DNA of 64,000 nucleotides. It comes from Chryseobacterium caseinilyticum. Lineage in GTDB: Bacteria; Bacteroidota; Bacteroidia; Flavobacteriales; Weeksellaceae. A model generated the notes under the pieces. That model was given only the letters and a program-made list of their open reading frames with translations. It did no database searches and was not told where the DNA came from. A program made the translations under genes and the position numbers. The stretch lies in assembly GCF_014837145.1 (NCBI RefSeq), contig NZ_JACYFS010000003.1:163494-227493 (forward strand). Reading direction: 5' to 3'. The number at the start of each line of letters is the position of its first letter. The stretch's first letter is position 1. This document shows, one piece after another, positions 9,563 through 17,609 of the stretch.

Positions 9563-10435
9563 ATGAATAAGCTCCTAACTTTAATTTTTACTATGATCGT
9601 TACATCCGTAACATTTGCCCAACTTTCCCAATTAAAATATAAATTGCCAGATGCTACATTAACAGCAAGTCAGATATGTGGTAAGAAAATTTGTGATCCC
9701 GGCTCAGTCGGCAATCTTTTACATTATACAAAAACACCTTTTTCTCCAGCAGTAAACAAAGCCACGTCTGTTGAAGAAGTTGCAATCCAAGTATTAGGAC
9801 AAACCTTACCCGCAGATAAGATGTTGACCTCCCAAGATTTTAGCACTTGTTCAGAGCTAAGCAAAAATCCATTCAGCACTGCCGATATTGAAAACATTAA
9901 GTTTCCGGATGGACGATCGATTGATTATAAAAGAACTGAAAAACTTGAAATGAATATTAAAGCTGCAACGGAAGTTAATGTAAAAGAGTTAATGAAACAG
10001 ACAACAGATGTAGCAAAAATTGAAAAACTAAGAGCAAAAATTCAAGCAGCTTATCAAAAAATAAACGGAAAAGAATTAACAGTCATAGGCAAATATTCAG
10101 AATGGCAATTATCGAAAGATGCACGAGAAAAACTAAAGAAAGGAGATGGCTACCAAGAATGTAGAAAATGGATTGAAAATAATAATCAAAGAATTTTATT
10201 GGCTGTAGGAATCGTCTATTTTGAAATCACATTTGAACAGAACAGCCTTGATCAATTAGCTACAGAACTTGATGCAGAATTTGCAAAGGAAGGTTTGACA
10301 GCAAACATCTCCTTCACGTTTAAGAAAGAAGTCACAAAACGATTTAAAGCATCAAGTAAAGTATATCAAATACTTATAGTTAGACACGCGGGTATAAAGG
10401 GTAAAGAATTTGATGAGACATTCAAAAAACTATAA
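9563..10435 (+). CDS. Secreted protein of unknown function
   Basis: The 290-residue product begins with a clear Sec signal peptide (MNKLLTLIFTMIVTSVTFA, cleavage near residue 19-20), so it is exported. Two nearby cysteines (CGKKIC around residue 40) could form a disulphide. The rest is mixed helix and strand with many lysines. It starts 17 bases after the previous gene, suggesting one transcript with the two cytoplasmic-looking proteins upstream. I do not recognise a domain. No terminator is evident in the 32 bases before the convergent gene. Confidence 0.7.
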   Translation: MNKLLTLIFTMIVTSVTFAQLSQLKYKLPDATLTASQICGKKICDPGSVGNLLHYTKTPFSPAVNKATSVEEVAIQVLGQTLPADKMLTSQDFSTCSELSKNPFSTADIENIKFPDGRSIDYKRTEKLEMNIKAATEVNVKELMKQTTDVAKIEKLRAKIQAAYQKINGKELTVIGKYSEWQLSKDAREKLKKGDGYQECRKWIENNNQRILLAVGIVYFEITFEQNSLDQLATELDAEFAKEGLTANISFTFKKEVTKRFKASSKVYQILIVRHAGIKGKEFDETFKKL

Positions 10436-10467
10436 TATTAGAGATTGACAAGGAGAACCATAACGTC

Positions 10468-10854
10468 TTAAATCTTAAAAGTTCTTACATAATCTATTGC
10501 TTCATCCAATGTTTCTAAAATGACATTAGACGAAGCTTGGCATATCGAAAAATATCTTTTGAATTGCTCATCATCTTTTGATCTATCATCAACCAAAACT
10601 ATCAATTTATTCAATGCACGCGCATAACCTATCTCTAAAGCGAGACCATATCCTGATGGGTTATCTTTAGACATATAGCAAAATAATATATCACATTTTT
10701 TCACATGATATAAATCCCAATATGTATACTTTTCAGCTTCATCTAAGTTATGTTGTTGTGGATTAAAAATTTGAAAGCTATCACCTAATTTTTTTACAAC
10801 ATCATCGTGCCAACCGCCTTTAAATCCTCCTGCTAAATAAATCTTTGGTTTCAT
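10468..10854 (-). CDS. Nucleoside 2-deoxyribosyltransferase-like protein
   Basis: The 128-residue protein shows the nucleoside 2-deoxyribosyltransferase (NDT) pattern: a first strand KIYLAGGF, a D-x-x-x-V-x-x-CDILF strand near residues 47-59, and PSGYGLALEIGYA near 66-78 with the Glu position that acts as nucleophile in this family. The fold is related to TIR/SLOG-type Rossmannoids that cleave N-glycosidic bonds. It overlaps the preceding membrane-protein gene by four bases and is the last gene of the sspBCD operon, so a role in defence as an effector or nucleotide-cleaving enzyme is plausible but inferred from context. Confidence 0.72.
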   Translation of the reverse strand: MKPKIYLAGGFKGGWHDDVVKKLGDSFQIFNPQQHNLDEAEKYTYWDLYHVKKCDILFCYMSKDNPSGYGLALEIGYARALNKLIVLVDDRSKDDEQFKRYFSICQASSNVILETLDEAIDYVRTFKI

Positions 10855-11489
10855 AAATCTTTGGTTATAAAAATTGAAAAAGGTAATGACATAGACATTT
10901 TATAAAATTTATTCCTTGTATTTCTTAAAAATATTGCTGATATAATCAACAAAATATAAAAAATTATTTTTTTGTAGTCACTTTCAAGAAAATAATCAAA
11001 CTTGTCTCCTATGAGATAATCTAATGTTGAACTTGCCAATCCAATTATCCCAAAAATCATGCATACCGTCGAACAACTACTTGACAACTCAGAACGAAAA
11101 GTAAATGTATAAATTTTCGTGTCTGATTCGGGAATATACGACATAACAATACTCCTTATCGTTCTAACTTTGCTATCGCCATCAAAACTCTCACTCAACT
11201 TTAAATTTATTTTGTCAATTGCGTTTGTGTATTCAAGCCTTCCTTTAATCTCTCGCTCAATTTTATCCCTAAAAGAAATTTTACAACATACTTCATAAAT
11301 GAAAATATTAATACCGTAAATAACATATCCTATAATGTAAGAAATGATAATAAATAAAAAATGACCTGTATCTGAAGGGATAGTCAAATCGAATATTACA
11401 TTTAATAGTAAAAGAACCAATGAGCCGGGAATTAAATACCCAATTATATCCCAAATAAATTCTTTAACAGAACTAAAAATATTTTCCAT
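10851..11489 (-). CDS. Four-helix membrane protein of Ssp operon
   Basis: The 212-residue protein has two N-terminal hydrophobic helices (about 15-35 and 43-65), a charged central segment of some 70 residues probably in the cytoplasm, and two further helices (about 138-158 and 172-190) before a short basic tail. I do not recognise the family. It starts nine bases after sspD and overlaps the NDT-like gene by four bases, so the two form a coupled pair. A membrane protein paired with a nucleoside-glycosidase fold looks like an abortive-infection effector module; this is inference. Confidence 0.7.
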   Translation of the reverse strand: MENIFSSVKEFIWDIIGYLIPGSLVLLLLNVIFDLTIPSDTGHFLFIIISYIIGYVIYGINIFIYEVCCKISFRDKIEREIKGRLEYTNAIDKINLKLSESFDGDSKVRTIRSIVMSYIPESDTKIYTFTFRSELSSSCSTVCMIFGIIGLASSTLDYLIGDKFDYFLESDYKKIIFYILLIISAIFLRNTRNKFYKMSMSLPFSIFITKDL

Positions 11490-11498
11490 AACAACAAA

Positions 11499-12617
11499 TT
11501 ATATAAAACAGCTAGCGCAACCCTCGCCCTCAGCTTGCAAGATCTGATCTTGCCAAGACAAACCAGCCCTTTCATTTCTTCTGTGGGTCTTCAAATAGTG
11601 ATCTTTCTTTATTGCGTTGACACGTTCAGGGATTTTTAAGTCCTCAAGCTTTTCTTCCATCCATGAATAGCCTTCTTTTTCATAAGAAATAGCTTCTTCA
11701 AATAATTTTGGGTGTTGCTCTAACAACCAAACCCATTCAATTTTTTGTTGGTAGAAACAGAAAAAACAACCCGATCTACTACGAGCATAAGTTCCTGTTT
11801 TAATTTCTCCATCAATTTCTACATGATAATCAATAGGTTTATAATAACCGGGAATGCCAACTCCGGAATCTTCTAATATTTGAAAAATATCATCAATAAT
11901 AAGATTTTCATCATTATCAATTAATGAAAATGAATCCAATTTTCCTACAGGATAATCTGTTCCTTTCAGCCATTCAAAAACTACACGGTTAAAAAGTTTC
12001 ACATTGGTGTCTAAAAGAGCATTTAATTTCTGTTTTTGAGTAAAACGCATTGAAATTGGTTGTTCAACATACTTTATTATTAAATCAATATTATCCGGTT
12101 GTAATAACTTATAGTGCTCGGTTATAAAAGAAATATTGGAGTTATTTAAAAATTTTCTTATTACATCTTCGCTCCAAATATTTTTACGAAAAGGAAATAT
12201 GGTTTGTATGTTTTCTCTTTTGGATATATATCCATCTCTGTTCTCGTCTCCTCTAATTCCAACATATGATATAGTCGGTTCGTTTCCTATATGTTGCTCA
12301 AAGGGCTCTAACTTCATTTTATTGGTACACCATCTCGCAGTCGCTGAAGGAAGATATCCGCCATAGATTGCTAAGAAATGATCAAAAGGATTTCTCATTG
12401 GTGAATTTGATTCATCAATGGATTTATACAGGCTTATTTCTTTACCTAGGACTGAATTCAACTTGCTTATTAAATCATAAGTTTCCGTTAATTCCTTTCC
12501 TGTATCGCATGTGTAATAATCTACATCTATTTCGGGATGCTTCTGGCTCATATAAATAGCAAGTGCTGCACTATCTTTACCTCCAGAAATACCTAATACG
12601 TGTCTAACTTCCGACAT
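11499..12617 (-). CDS. sspD: SspD-like PAPS reductase-family sulfur transferase
   Basis: The 372-residue protein opens with an ATP-pyrophosphatase P-loop, SGGKDS, at residues 11-16, as in PAPS reductases, DndC and SspD. Four cysteines arranged as CFFC (284-287) and CASC (367-370, at the extreme C terminus) could hold an iron-sulfur cluster, as known for DndC. It would activate DNA or hand over sulfur during phosphorothioate formation. It follows sspC by four bases. The neighbouring DUF4007 and large ATPase genes favour the Ssp (single-strand phosphorothioate) type over Dnd. No cysteine desulfurase (SspA) is in the window, so sulfur may come from a desulfurase elsewhere. Confidence 0.82.
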   Translation of the reverse strand: MSEVRHVLGISGGKDSAALAIYMSQKHPEIDVDYYTCDTGKELTETYDLISKLNSVLGKEISLYKSIDESNSPMRNPFDHFLAIYGGYLPSATARWCTNKMKLEPFEQHIGNEPTISYVGIRGDENRDGYISKRENIQTIFPFRKNIWSEDVIRKFLNNSNISFITEHYKLLQPDNIDLIIKYVEQPISMRFTQKQKLNALLDTNVKLFNRVVFEWLKGTDYPVGKLDSFSLIDNDENLIIDDIFQILEDSGVGIPGYYKPIDYHVEIDGEIKTGTYARSRSGCFFCFYQQKIEWVWLLEQHPKLFEEAISYEKEGYSWMEEKLEDLKIPERVNAIKKDHYLKTHRRNERAGLSWQDQILQAEGEGCASCFI

Positions 12618-12621
12618 ACCT

Positions 12622-15600
12622 CTAGTTGTTTATTAGTTCCTCATTTAATAATTGAAATAACAACTGTTTACGCTGTTTTTCACCCAATCCTCCAATGATA
12701 TTTAAAACTTGTGTTCTGGGGTTGGCAATTTCTTCCTCAAAGTCTTCATCTAAAATAAGCTTATTTTCCATTTGATTCCCATCTACATTTAAAAATGTTA
12801 AAGAAATCATTCTTCTGTTTCGTTCGGATCTAAATTCATGTAAAGTAGAAACTTCAAAAAGTTTTCTTGAATAGTTAGCTACGTTATTCATCAAAATGAT
12901 TTCCTCACTATCTAACATTTTATCAATCGGTTTTCCTAATGCGACGTCTGCAACCGATTTTAACCAAGATTCTCGATCGTCAATATGAGAAACTAGCCTT
13001 CTATAAAATACACTATTTTCTTTTGCTAATAATTCAGGCTTAATAGAACTTAAACGTTCAATCAATTCTACTTTATAACGGTTAAATTCTGAATTTTCGC
13101 ATTCCAAACTTTTTAAAATCTGTTCTTCAATACGGTTTAGTAGCTGATCATAAGCGGTCCTAATTTCCAAAATCGCATCCTTGATATGAAAAATATATGT
13201 ATTGAAGTCCTCTTCATTATCTTCAAAATTTATATTATTAAATCCTAAAGCTTGAGGAAATAGAATAAACAAGGCTTCTTCCGGATCTTTAGCATTTTGA
13301 ATTGCTTCTCTGAAGTTAAATGACTTAGCACTAATTGACCTAGTTTTCTTACTATAATCATTAAGTGAATTGTAAAATCGAAGAAAATTTCCATAAACAG
13401 TGAGGAATGACGATTTGGCACCATTTGACTCAATTTGAGATTGCACTAATTCTTTATAACTTTCTAACAAATTAAGTTTTAGGCCTTCAACCTTGTAGCT
13501 TTTTATTGAATACAACGTTGGATTTTTATATATTAGATCTAAAATACCTTCATCGATGTATGGTATAAATCCATTTTGATCATGAAATAGTGCATAGTCT
13601 TCTTTCTTTATAATCAAAAATGAAAGAATCCATAAATCAAGAATTCCTTTTTTTAATTTATATGGAGCTTCATTTAAGATATTAAATAGTTCACCTAGAT
13701 TTCTTCTCGAAGATACCGAACTATTGAGAAATGATTCACATTCATCCCATAGAGGTTTCCACGACAGGTCCTGTGGTGCTCTAAATTCAAAGTATCCGAG
13801 CTTTTCATTTTTGTAATGAATTCCTTTATCTTCAAATAATGAAACGTAAATTGATTTTTCAGGAGGAAATTTGTCTTTTTCAAATCCAAGACCTTCTTCT
13901 GAGCCGTGATTTAGAAGTTGAATAAACAATTTTTTACGAGCGGTTGAAATTTGAGAACTTATAAATTCTCTATTAATTAATTCATTTTTGTAAATAGGTT
14001 CACTATAATAGACTTTTTCACAAACTATTGAAAGCTGTATATTTAATTCTTTTTTGCTGCTAATTTGCTTATCCTCACCGTCAAAAAACCATTTATTATC
14101 ATTTTCAGGGACAAATAAATCATTTAAAATTATTTTTTCTAATTGTTTTATATAATATTCAATTTCTTTTGTAAGTATTTTCTTCGCAACAATATCTTCA
14201 TTCCGAGATTTTAATACATAGTTTAATTTATGAATATTGAATATTGTTTCGTGAATATTGCTCGTGTTTTTATATAATACAAATAAATTTGCACCTGAAT
14301 TTTTTGATAGATTTTTTATTTTTTTTGCCGTTAGTTTTTCATCAAAAATCAAATTGATATAACCGTCAATAGCACCTTTCGGAGATGTAATTCCATCTAC
14401 ATTTTCTAGTATTTTAAATTCGAAATATCTTGGCGTCCCTTTTTCATAGGAATATCTTTTTGCCGATAAAATGGGGAATTTTAGTAACGAGTTAATTTCT
14501 TCCTCAAGTTTGAAATCTACATTAATTTCCTTAGAAACATTTGCTAATTCCTGATCAATGTCCAGATCCGTTCCTTCAAGAAAATTAAGTTTTTTACTAT
14601 GTCTAAAAAAACGGATAATCCCAGCATTCAAAAGTTGATTTACAACATCTGAAACTTTCTTTGTTGGATAATGATAAACTAGTCCTAAGTATTGACTCAA
14701 TATATTTTGATCTAACAGAGAATCCGTTTTAGCAAATATATTAAGCAAACAAACACATTTTATGATTTGATTTGCAATTGTATAATCGACCTTCTCTTCA
14801 AATATTAATTCGGCTCTGTCAAATGCCCTAAATGCTATTTGCCACTGAACACGGTGAGGATTTTTATAATTATTAACTTCACTAGAAAGATTTCTGACTA
14901 TGTAATCAAATACTTGATCAACAGAATATTGTTGCTCATATTGTAAGCCATTATTTTCCAGATCATTAAAAAAAGAGAACAAGGATCTTTCGTTCTGTCC
15001 ATATCTTTGAAAACTATTAACTAAAACATTTATAGATAGCCAATCAAGTGGATAAATAGATTCCGCCAAATCAGCGTAAGTCTCAATATTTAAGTTAAAA
15101 AACTCTGTCGAAGCAATAAAATTATTGAGTTTCTCACAATTTTGTCTATTAATCTTTGCGGGACTCAAATTCTTTAATGTTTTACTAGCAAAAAAGATAA
15201 GTTGTTCTATCGGCTCATTAAACAAAAGCTCTTTGAATCTACCTTTTACCTTTTCCCATTCACGCCTTTCTAAATTACTAAGATTACTGCTATATTCAGA
15301 AAAATCCTGATGAAGCGTAATAATAAATTTTACATTTTTAAGCTCATCATTTGCCCATTCGGAGATCTGTTGAATTAAATATAAATCATCAGAATTACCT
15401 GTCTTATTAATATATTCTAGAAATTTCCCAAATTCATCAACTACGATAACAAGATCCTTCCCTTTATTTTCTGTAATTTTATATTTTGCGTTTAGATTAT
15501 TTAAAATAGCTTTATGATCGTTATTCTCACACTTTAAAGCAGTAGAGAAAGCTTTGCTAATTGAGATATTTTCACCGATGATTTTCAAGAAGTCATATCC

Positions 15601-15837
15601 ATTTTTATTTGATATGTCAGATGAAAAATACGTAACATTTTTTTTCAAATTTTGCTCAGAAGCCCACAAAAAAGTTGACTTTCCTGTGCCATAATTACCA
15701 ACAATCGTATATGAGTTTACTGCTTTATTTCTATTACTAAAAATATTCGCAAATATTTCCACAGCATTTTTTGTTACTATGTAATTTAGAGATTTACTTT
15801 CATCTCTTATAATATTTGTTGAAATGTTATTGTGCAT
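12622..15837 (-). CDS. sspC: SspC-like large P-loop ATPase
   Basis: The 1071-residue protein has Walker A GNYGTGKST at residues 47-55 and Walker B VIVVDE at 130-135 followed by FGKFLEY, so the nucleotide-binding domain is N-terminal. A long, mostly helical remainder has no other motif I can name. This is the organisation of the ATPase partner found with DUF4007 and PAPS-reductase genes in Ssp operons; related large ATPases include BREX BrxC/PglY. Its start overlaps the end of sspB by 11 bases and sspD begins four bases after its stop, so the three proteins are tightly coupled. It probably energises DNA nicking or sulfur insertion by the complex. Confidence 0.78.
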   Translation of the reverse strand: MHNNISTNIIRDESKSLNYIVTKNAVEIFANIFSNRNKAVNSYTIVGNYGTGKSTFLWASEQNLKKNVTYFSSDISNKNGYDFLKIIGENISISKAFSTALKCENNDHKAILNNLNAKYKITENKGKDLVIVVDEFGKFLEYINKTGNSDDLYLIQQISEWANDELKNVKFIITLHQDFSEYSSNLSNLERREWEKVKGRFKELLFNEPIEQLIFFASKTLKNLSPAKINRQNCEKLNNFIASTEFFNLNIETYADLAESIYPLDWLSINVLVNSFQRYGQNERSLFSFFNDLENNGLQYEQQYSVDQVFDYIVRNLSSEVNNYKNPHRVQWQIAFRAFDRAELIFEEKVDYTIANQIIKCVCLLNIFAKTDSLLDQNILSQYLGLVYHYPTKKVSDVVNQLLNAGIIRFFRHSKKLNFLEGTDLDIDQELANVSKEINVDFKLEEEINSLLKFPILSAKRYSYEKGTPRYFEFKILENVDGITSPKGAIDGYINLIFDEKLTAKKIKNLSKNSGANLFVLYKNTSNIHETIFNIHKLNYVLKSRNEDIVAKKILTKEIEYYIKQLEKIILNDLFVPENDNKWFFDGEDKQISSKKELNIQLSIVCEKVYYSEPIYKNELINREFISSQISTARKKLFIQLLNHGSEEGLGFEKDKFPPEKSIYVSLFEDKGIHYKNEKLGYFEFRAPQDLSWKPLWDECESFLNSSVSSRRNLGELFNILNEAPYKLKKGILDLWILSFLIIKKEDYALFHDQNGFIPYIDEGILDLIYKNPTLYSIKSYKVEGLKLNLLESYKELVQSQIESNGAKSSFLTVYGNFLRFYNSLNDYSKKTRSISAKSFNFREAIQNAKDPEEALFILFPQALGFNNINFEDNEEDFNTYIFHIKDAILEIRTAYDQLLNRIEEQILKSLECENSEFNRYKVELIERLSSIKPELLAKENSVFYRRLVSHIDDRESWLKSVADVALGKPIDKMLDSEEIILMNNVANYSRKLFEVSTLHEFRSERNRRMISLTFLNVDGNQMENKLILDEDFEEEIANPRTQVLNIIGGLGEKQRKQLLFQLLNEELINN

Positions 15838-16684
15838 AGTGTCGACTAAGAATATTATCTCTTTCTACTTTATTGTTATTTTTTATCTGGATATTCGCCA
15901 TACCTCCATCTTCATTATAAACAAAATTGTCAGATGTTTCTTTAAGCTTCTGAAGCTGTTCTTCTAAACTGTCATTTGTCATACAGAAATAATTACCAAT
16001 CGTTTCTTGTAGTAATTTATAACTTAAAGTATTTTTATTTAATCCATCAGCAATTTCCATAACAGCGAAAGCGAAAATATAAGGTGGTATGTGTCTAAAT
16101 GTTTTATTTATCCTAAAAACATCTTTTTCTGACGATTCAATTAAATTAAGTTCAAGAAGCGGCGAATTAAAATCATCCTCTAAAGTTTTACTGTCTTTAG
16201 AAATAGACAAATAGGATCTTATAAATACTTTAAAATCAGTAGACAACGTATTTGGACTTACTGCTTTTAAATCACTGTCCTCAATCATTTTTCTTAAAAA
16301 ATTAATGACTTTTTCCTCCGTGAATTCGTATGAAACTTTATCTTTAAAATAATCCGTAAATAAAATATTAAAAATACTTGCATATCCTGTATGACATAAG
16401 TAGAACTGCAATAACCAAAGAGTTCCTTCATCTTCCAAATAAGGATCAAGTCCGTTTAGTCCTAACAAAAAATCTCCTATCGGTGTAATTTTATGAGATG
16501 ATGTAATATAAAATGATTCTAACCAATATTTAACAGATGAAACCATATTTTTTCCAACACCTAAGAATTTAATTGCTTTAGAAGTATCATTAAATGCTAC
16601 ATTTTCACATTCTTCTATAAATCTAACGCCTTTTAACAACCACTGTTGCTTACAGTGGAAAGTGTCGTGTCCGGAAAACCTCAT
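15827..16684 (-). CDS. sspB: SspB-like DUF4007 protein
   Basis: The 285-residue protein begins with the characteristic FSGHDTFHCKQQWLLKG stretch and an FLGVGKNMVSSVKYW segment near residues 42-56 seen in DUF4007 proteins. In characterised Ssp systems SspB is of this type and is reported as a DNA nickase required for single-strand phosphorothioation. It is the first gene of a five-gene operon and is preceded by about 500 bases carrying two strong inverted repeats that could control it. Its 3' end overlaps sspC by 11 bases. Confidence 0.82.
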   Translation of the reverse strand: MRFSGHDTFHCKQQWLLKGVRFIEECENVAFNDTSKAIKFLGVGKNMVSSVKYWLESFYITSSHKITPIGDFLLGLNGLDPYLEDEGTLWLLQFYLCHTGYASIFNILFTDYFKDKVSYEFTEEKVINFLRKMIEDSDLKAVSPNTLSTDFKVFIRSYLSISKDSKTLEDDFNSPLLELNLIESSEKDVFRINKTFRHIPPYIFAFAVMEIADGLNKNTLSYKLLQETIGNYFCMTNDSLEEQLQKLKETSDNFVYNEDGGMANIQIKNNNKVERDNILSRHYAQ

Positions 16685-16713
16685 ATCGTAAAGAAAATTG
16701 TTAAATTATTTAC

Positions 16714-16782
16714 AAATGGAGAAATCTCTCCAATGATATCAAAATGCTAAGATATAAAAATATTGGATGAGTTTCTCCATTT
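16714..16782 (-). promoter_or_regulatory. Long imperfect inverted repeat upstream of sspB
   Basis: Two 21-base arms (16714-16734 and 16762-16782) are inverted copies of each other, with an 11-bp perfect outer part, a four-base mismatch block and six more matching bases. The structure lies 30-98 bases upstream of the sspB start. It could be an operator or a leader hairpin in the sspBCD transcript. Confidence 0.5.
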
Positions 16783-16796
16783 ACAATACAATTCTT

Positions 16797-16826
16797 ATAA
16801 TATCATTTTACAAAAAATGATATTAT
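16797..16826 (-). promoter_or_regulatory. Perfect 13-bp hairpin upstream of the ssp operon
   Basis: Bases 16797-16809 and 16814-16826 form a perfect 13-bp inverted repeat with a four-base spacer. There is no T tract directly after it on the - strand, so an operator for a dimeric regulator seems as likely as a terminator. It lies about 113 bases upstream of the sspB ATG. Confidence 0.5.
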
Positions 16827-17142
16827 GATTTTTGCTGAATGAAAACTATGACAATCTCTGTTTCAAAAATTTTTATTATCACACTGAAGGGAATACAAAT
16901 AGATATAAATAATTAATAAGCAATATGTTAAAATAAGAAAGAATATTTTGAATGCGAAGCATTTGCAATTGTTATTTAGAAGCATTAGGCGATTCTAAAA
17001 TAAGTGATCTGCTAAACTATAGAATTTTTAGAAGAATTTACTCTAATAGTTTTTTTATTGAATTAATCCAGCTTCCTATAATTTGATCATGAACATAAAT
17101 ACAGAATTAAGAAACAGCCACCCTTTTAGCCACCCCTAAAAA
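16827..17142. other. Non-coding boundary region between island and tRNA genes
   Basis: I see no gene in these ~315 bases. They hold a second copy of the ATGCGAAGCAT palindrome (16952-16962) and two direct copies of AGCCACCC 12 bases apart (17116-17123, 17128-17135). The position next to the 3' end of a tRNA gene makes this the likely right edge of the island, but I cannot show a duplicated attachment site. Confidence 0.4.
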
Positions 17143-17180
17143 CAAAAAAGACTGATAATCAATGATTAACAGTCTTTTTA
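17143..17180 (-). terminator. Terminator of the tRNA operon
   Basis: A 10-bp perfect stem (17145-17154 with 17170-17179) is extended after one A-A mismatch by five more pairs and closed by a three-base loop. On the - strand it is followed by a run of T, so it is a textbook intrinsic terminator immediately downstream of the tRNA-Leu gene. Confidence 0.85.
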
Positions 17181-17182
17181 AG

Positions 17183-17266
17183 TACCCCAGACGGGACTTG
17201 AACCCGTACATCCTTGCGGATACAGGATTTTAAGTCCTGCGTGTCTACCAATTCCACCACCAGGGC
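17183..17266 (-). tRNA. tRNA-Leu (anticodon TAA)
   Basis: Read on the - strand, 84 bases fold into a class II tRNA with a long variable arm. The acceptor stem starts GCCCTGG, the D loop contains AATTGGTAG, the anticodon loop is CTTAAAA with anticodon TAA, and the T arm is CGGGTTCAAGTCCCG. No CCA is encoded. It is the last tRNA of a three-gene operon, and its 3' end faces the accessory island. Confidence 0.95.
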
Positions 17267-17274
17267 GTGATGAG

Positions 17275-17347
17275 AGCGAAAAACGGGACTCGAACCCGCG
17301 ACCCCAACCTTGGCAAGGTTGTGCTCTACCAGCTGAGCTATTTTCGC
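17275..17347 (-). tRNA. tRNA-Gly (anticodon GCC)
   Basis: Seventy-three bases on the - strand form a normal class I cloverleaf: acceptor GCGAAAA pairing with TTTTCGC, D arm with AGCTCAGCTGGTAGAGC, anticodon loop CTTGCCAAG (GCC), and T arm with GGTTCGA. CCA is not encoded. It lies eight bases from each flanking tRNA-Leu region and is certainly co-transcribed with them. Confidence 0.95.
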
Positions 17348-17353
17348 AATAAG

Positions 17354-17435
17354 TGCGGATGAAGGGACTCGAACCCCCACGCCTCACGGCACCAGATCCT
17401 AAGTCTGGCGTGGCTACCAATTACACCACATCCGC
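17354..17435 (-). tRNA. tRNA-Leu (anticodon TAG)
   Basis: Eighty-two bases on the - strand form a class II leucine tRNA: acceptor GCGGATG pairing with ATCCGC, anticodon loop CTTAGGA (TAG), a long variable arm and a GGTTCGA T loop. It is the first tRNA of the cluster, 47 bases downstream of a good promoter. Confidence 0.95.
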
Positions 17436-17481
17436 ATGATTATTGAAATATTTTAAAGAACTTCCTTCGTTTTTGTGAGTG

Positions 17482-17511
17482 CAAATATAGGGCAAAAAAT
17501 CATAACTGCAA
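17482..17511 (-). promoter_or_regulatory. Promoter of the tRNA operon
   Basis: On the - strand a TTG (17509-17511) is followed after 19 bases by TATATTTG (17482-17489), an excellent match to the Bacteroidota housekeeping promoter (-33 TTTG/TTG, -7 TAnnTTTG). Confidence 0.75.
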
Positions 17512-17609
17512 GTCTTTTGCAACTTTTTTTTCATTTTTTTTAAAATTTTATTTCTTCCTTTATTTTTACGTTTCATTTTATTACTTTTACATCTTTAACA
17601 TTTAATGAT

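Noticed and set aside
17159-17420. Two overlapping - strand reading frames of 73 and 80 codons
   Set aside because: They run through three perfect tRNA genes; the translated text is tRNA sequence, not protein.
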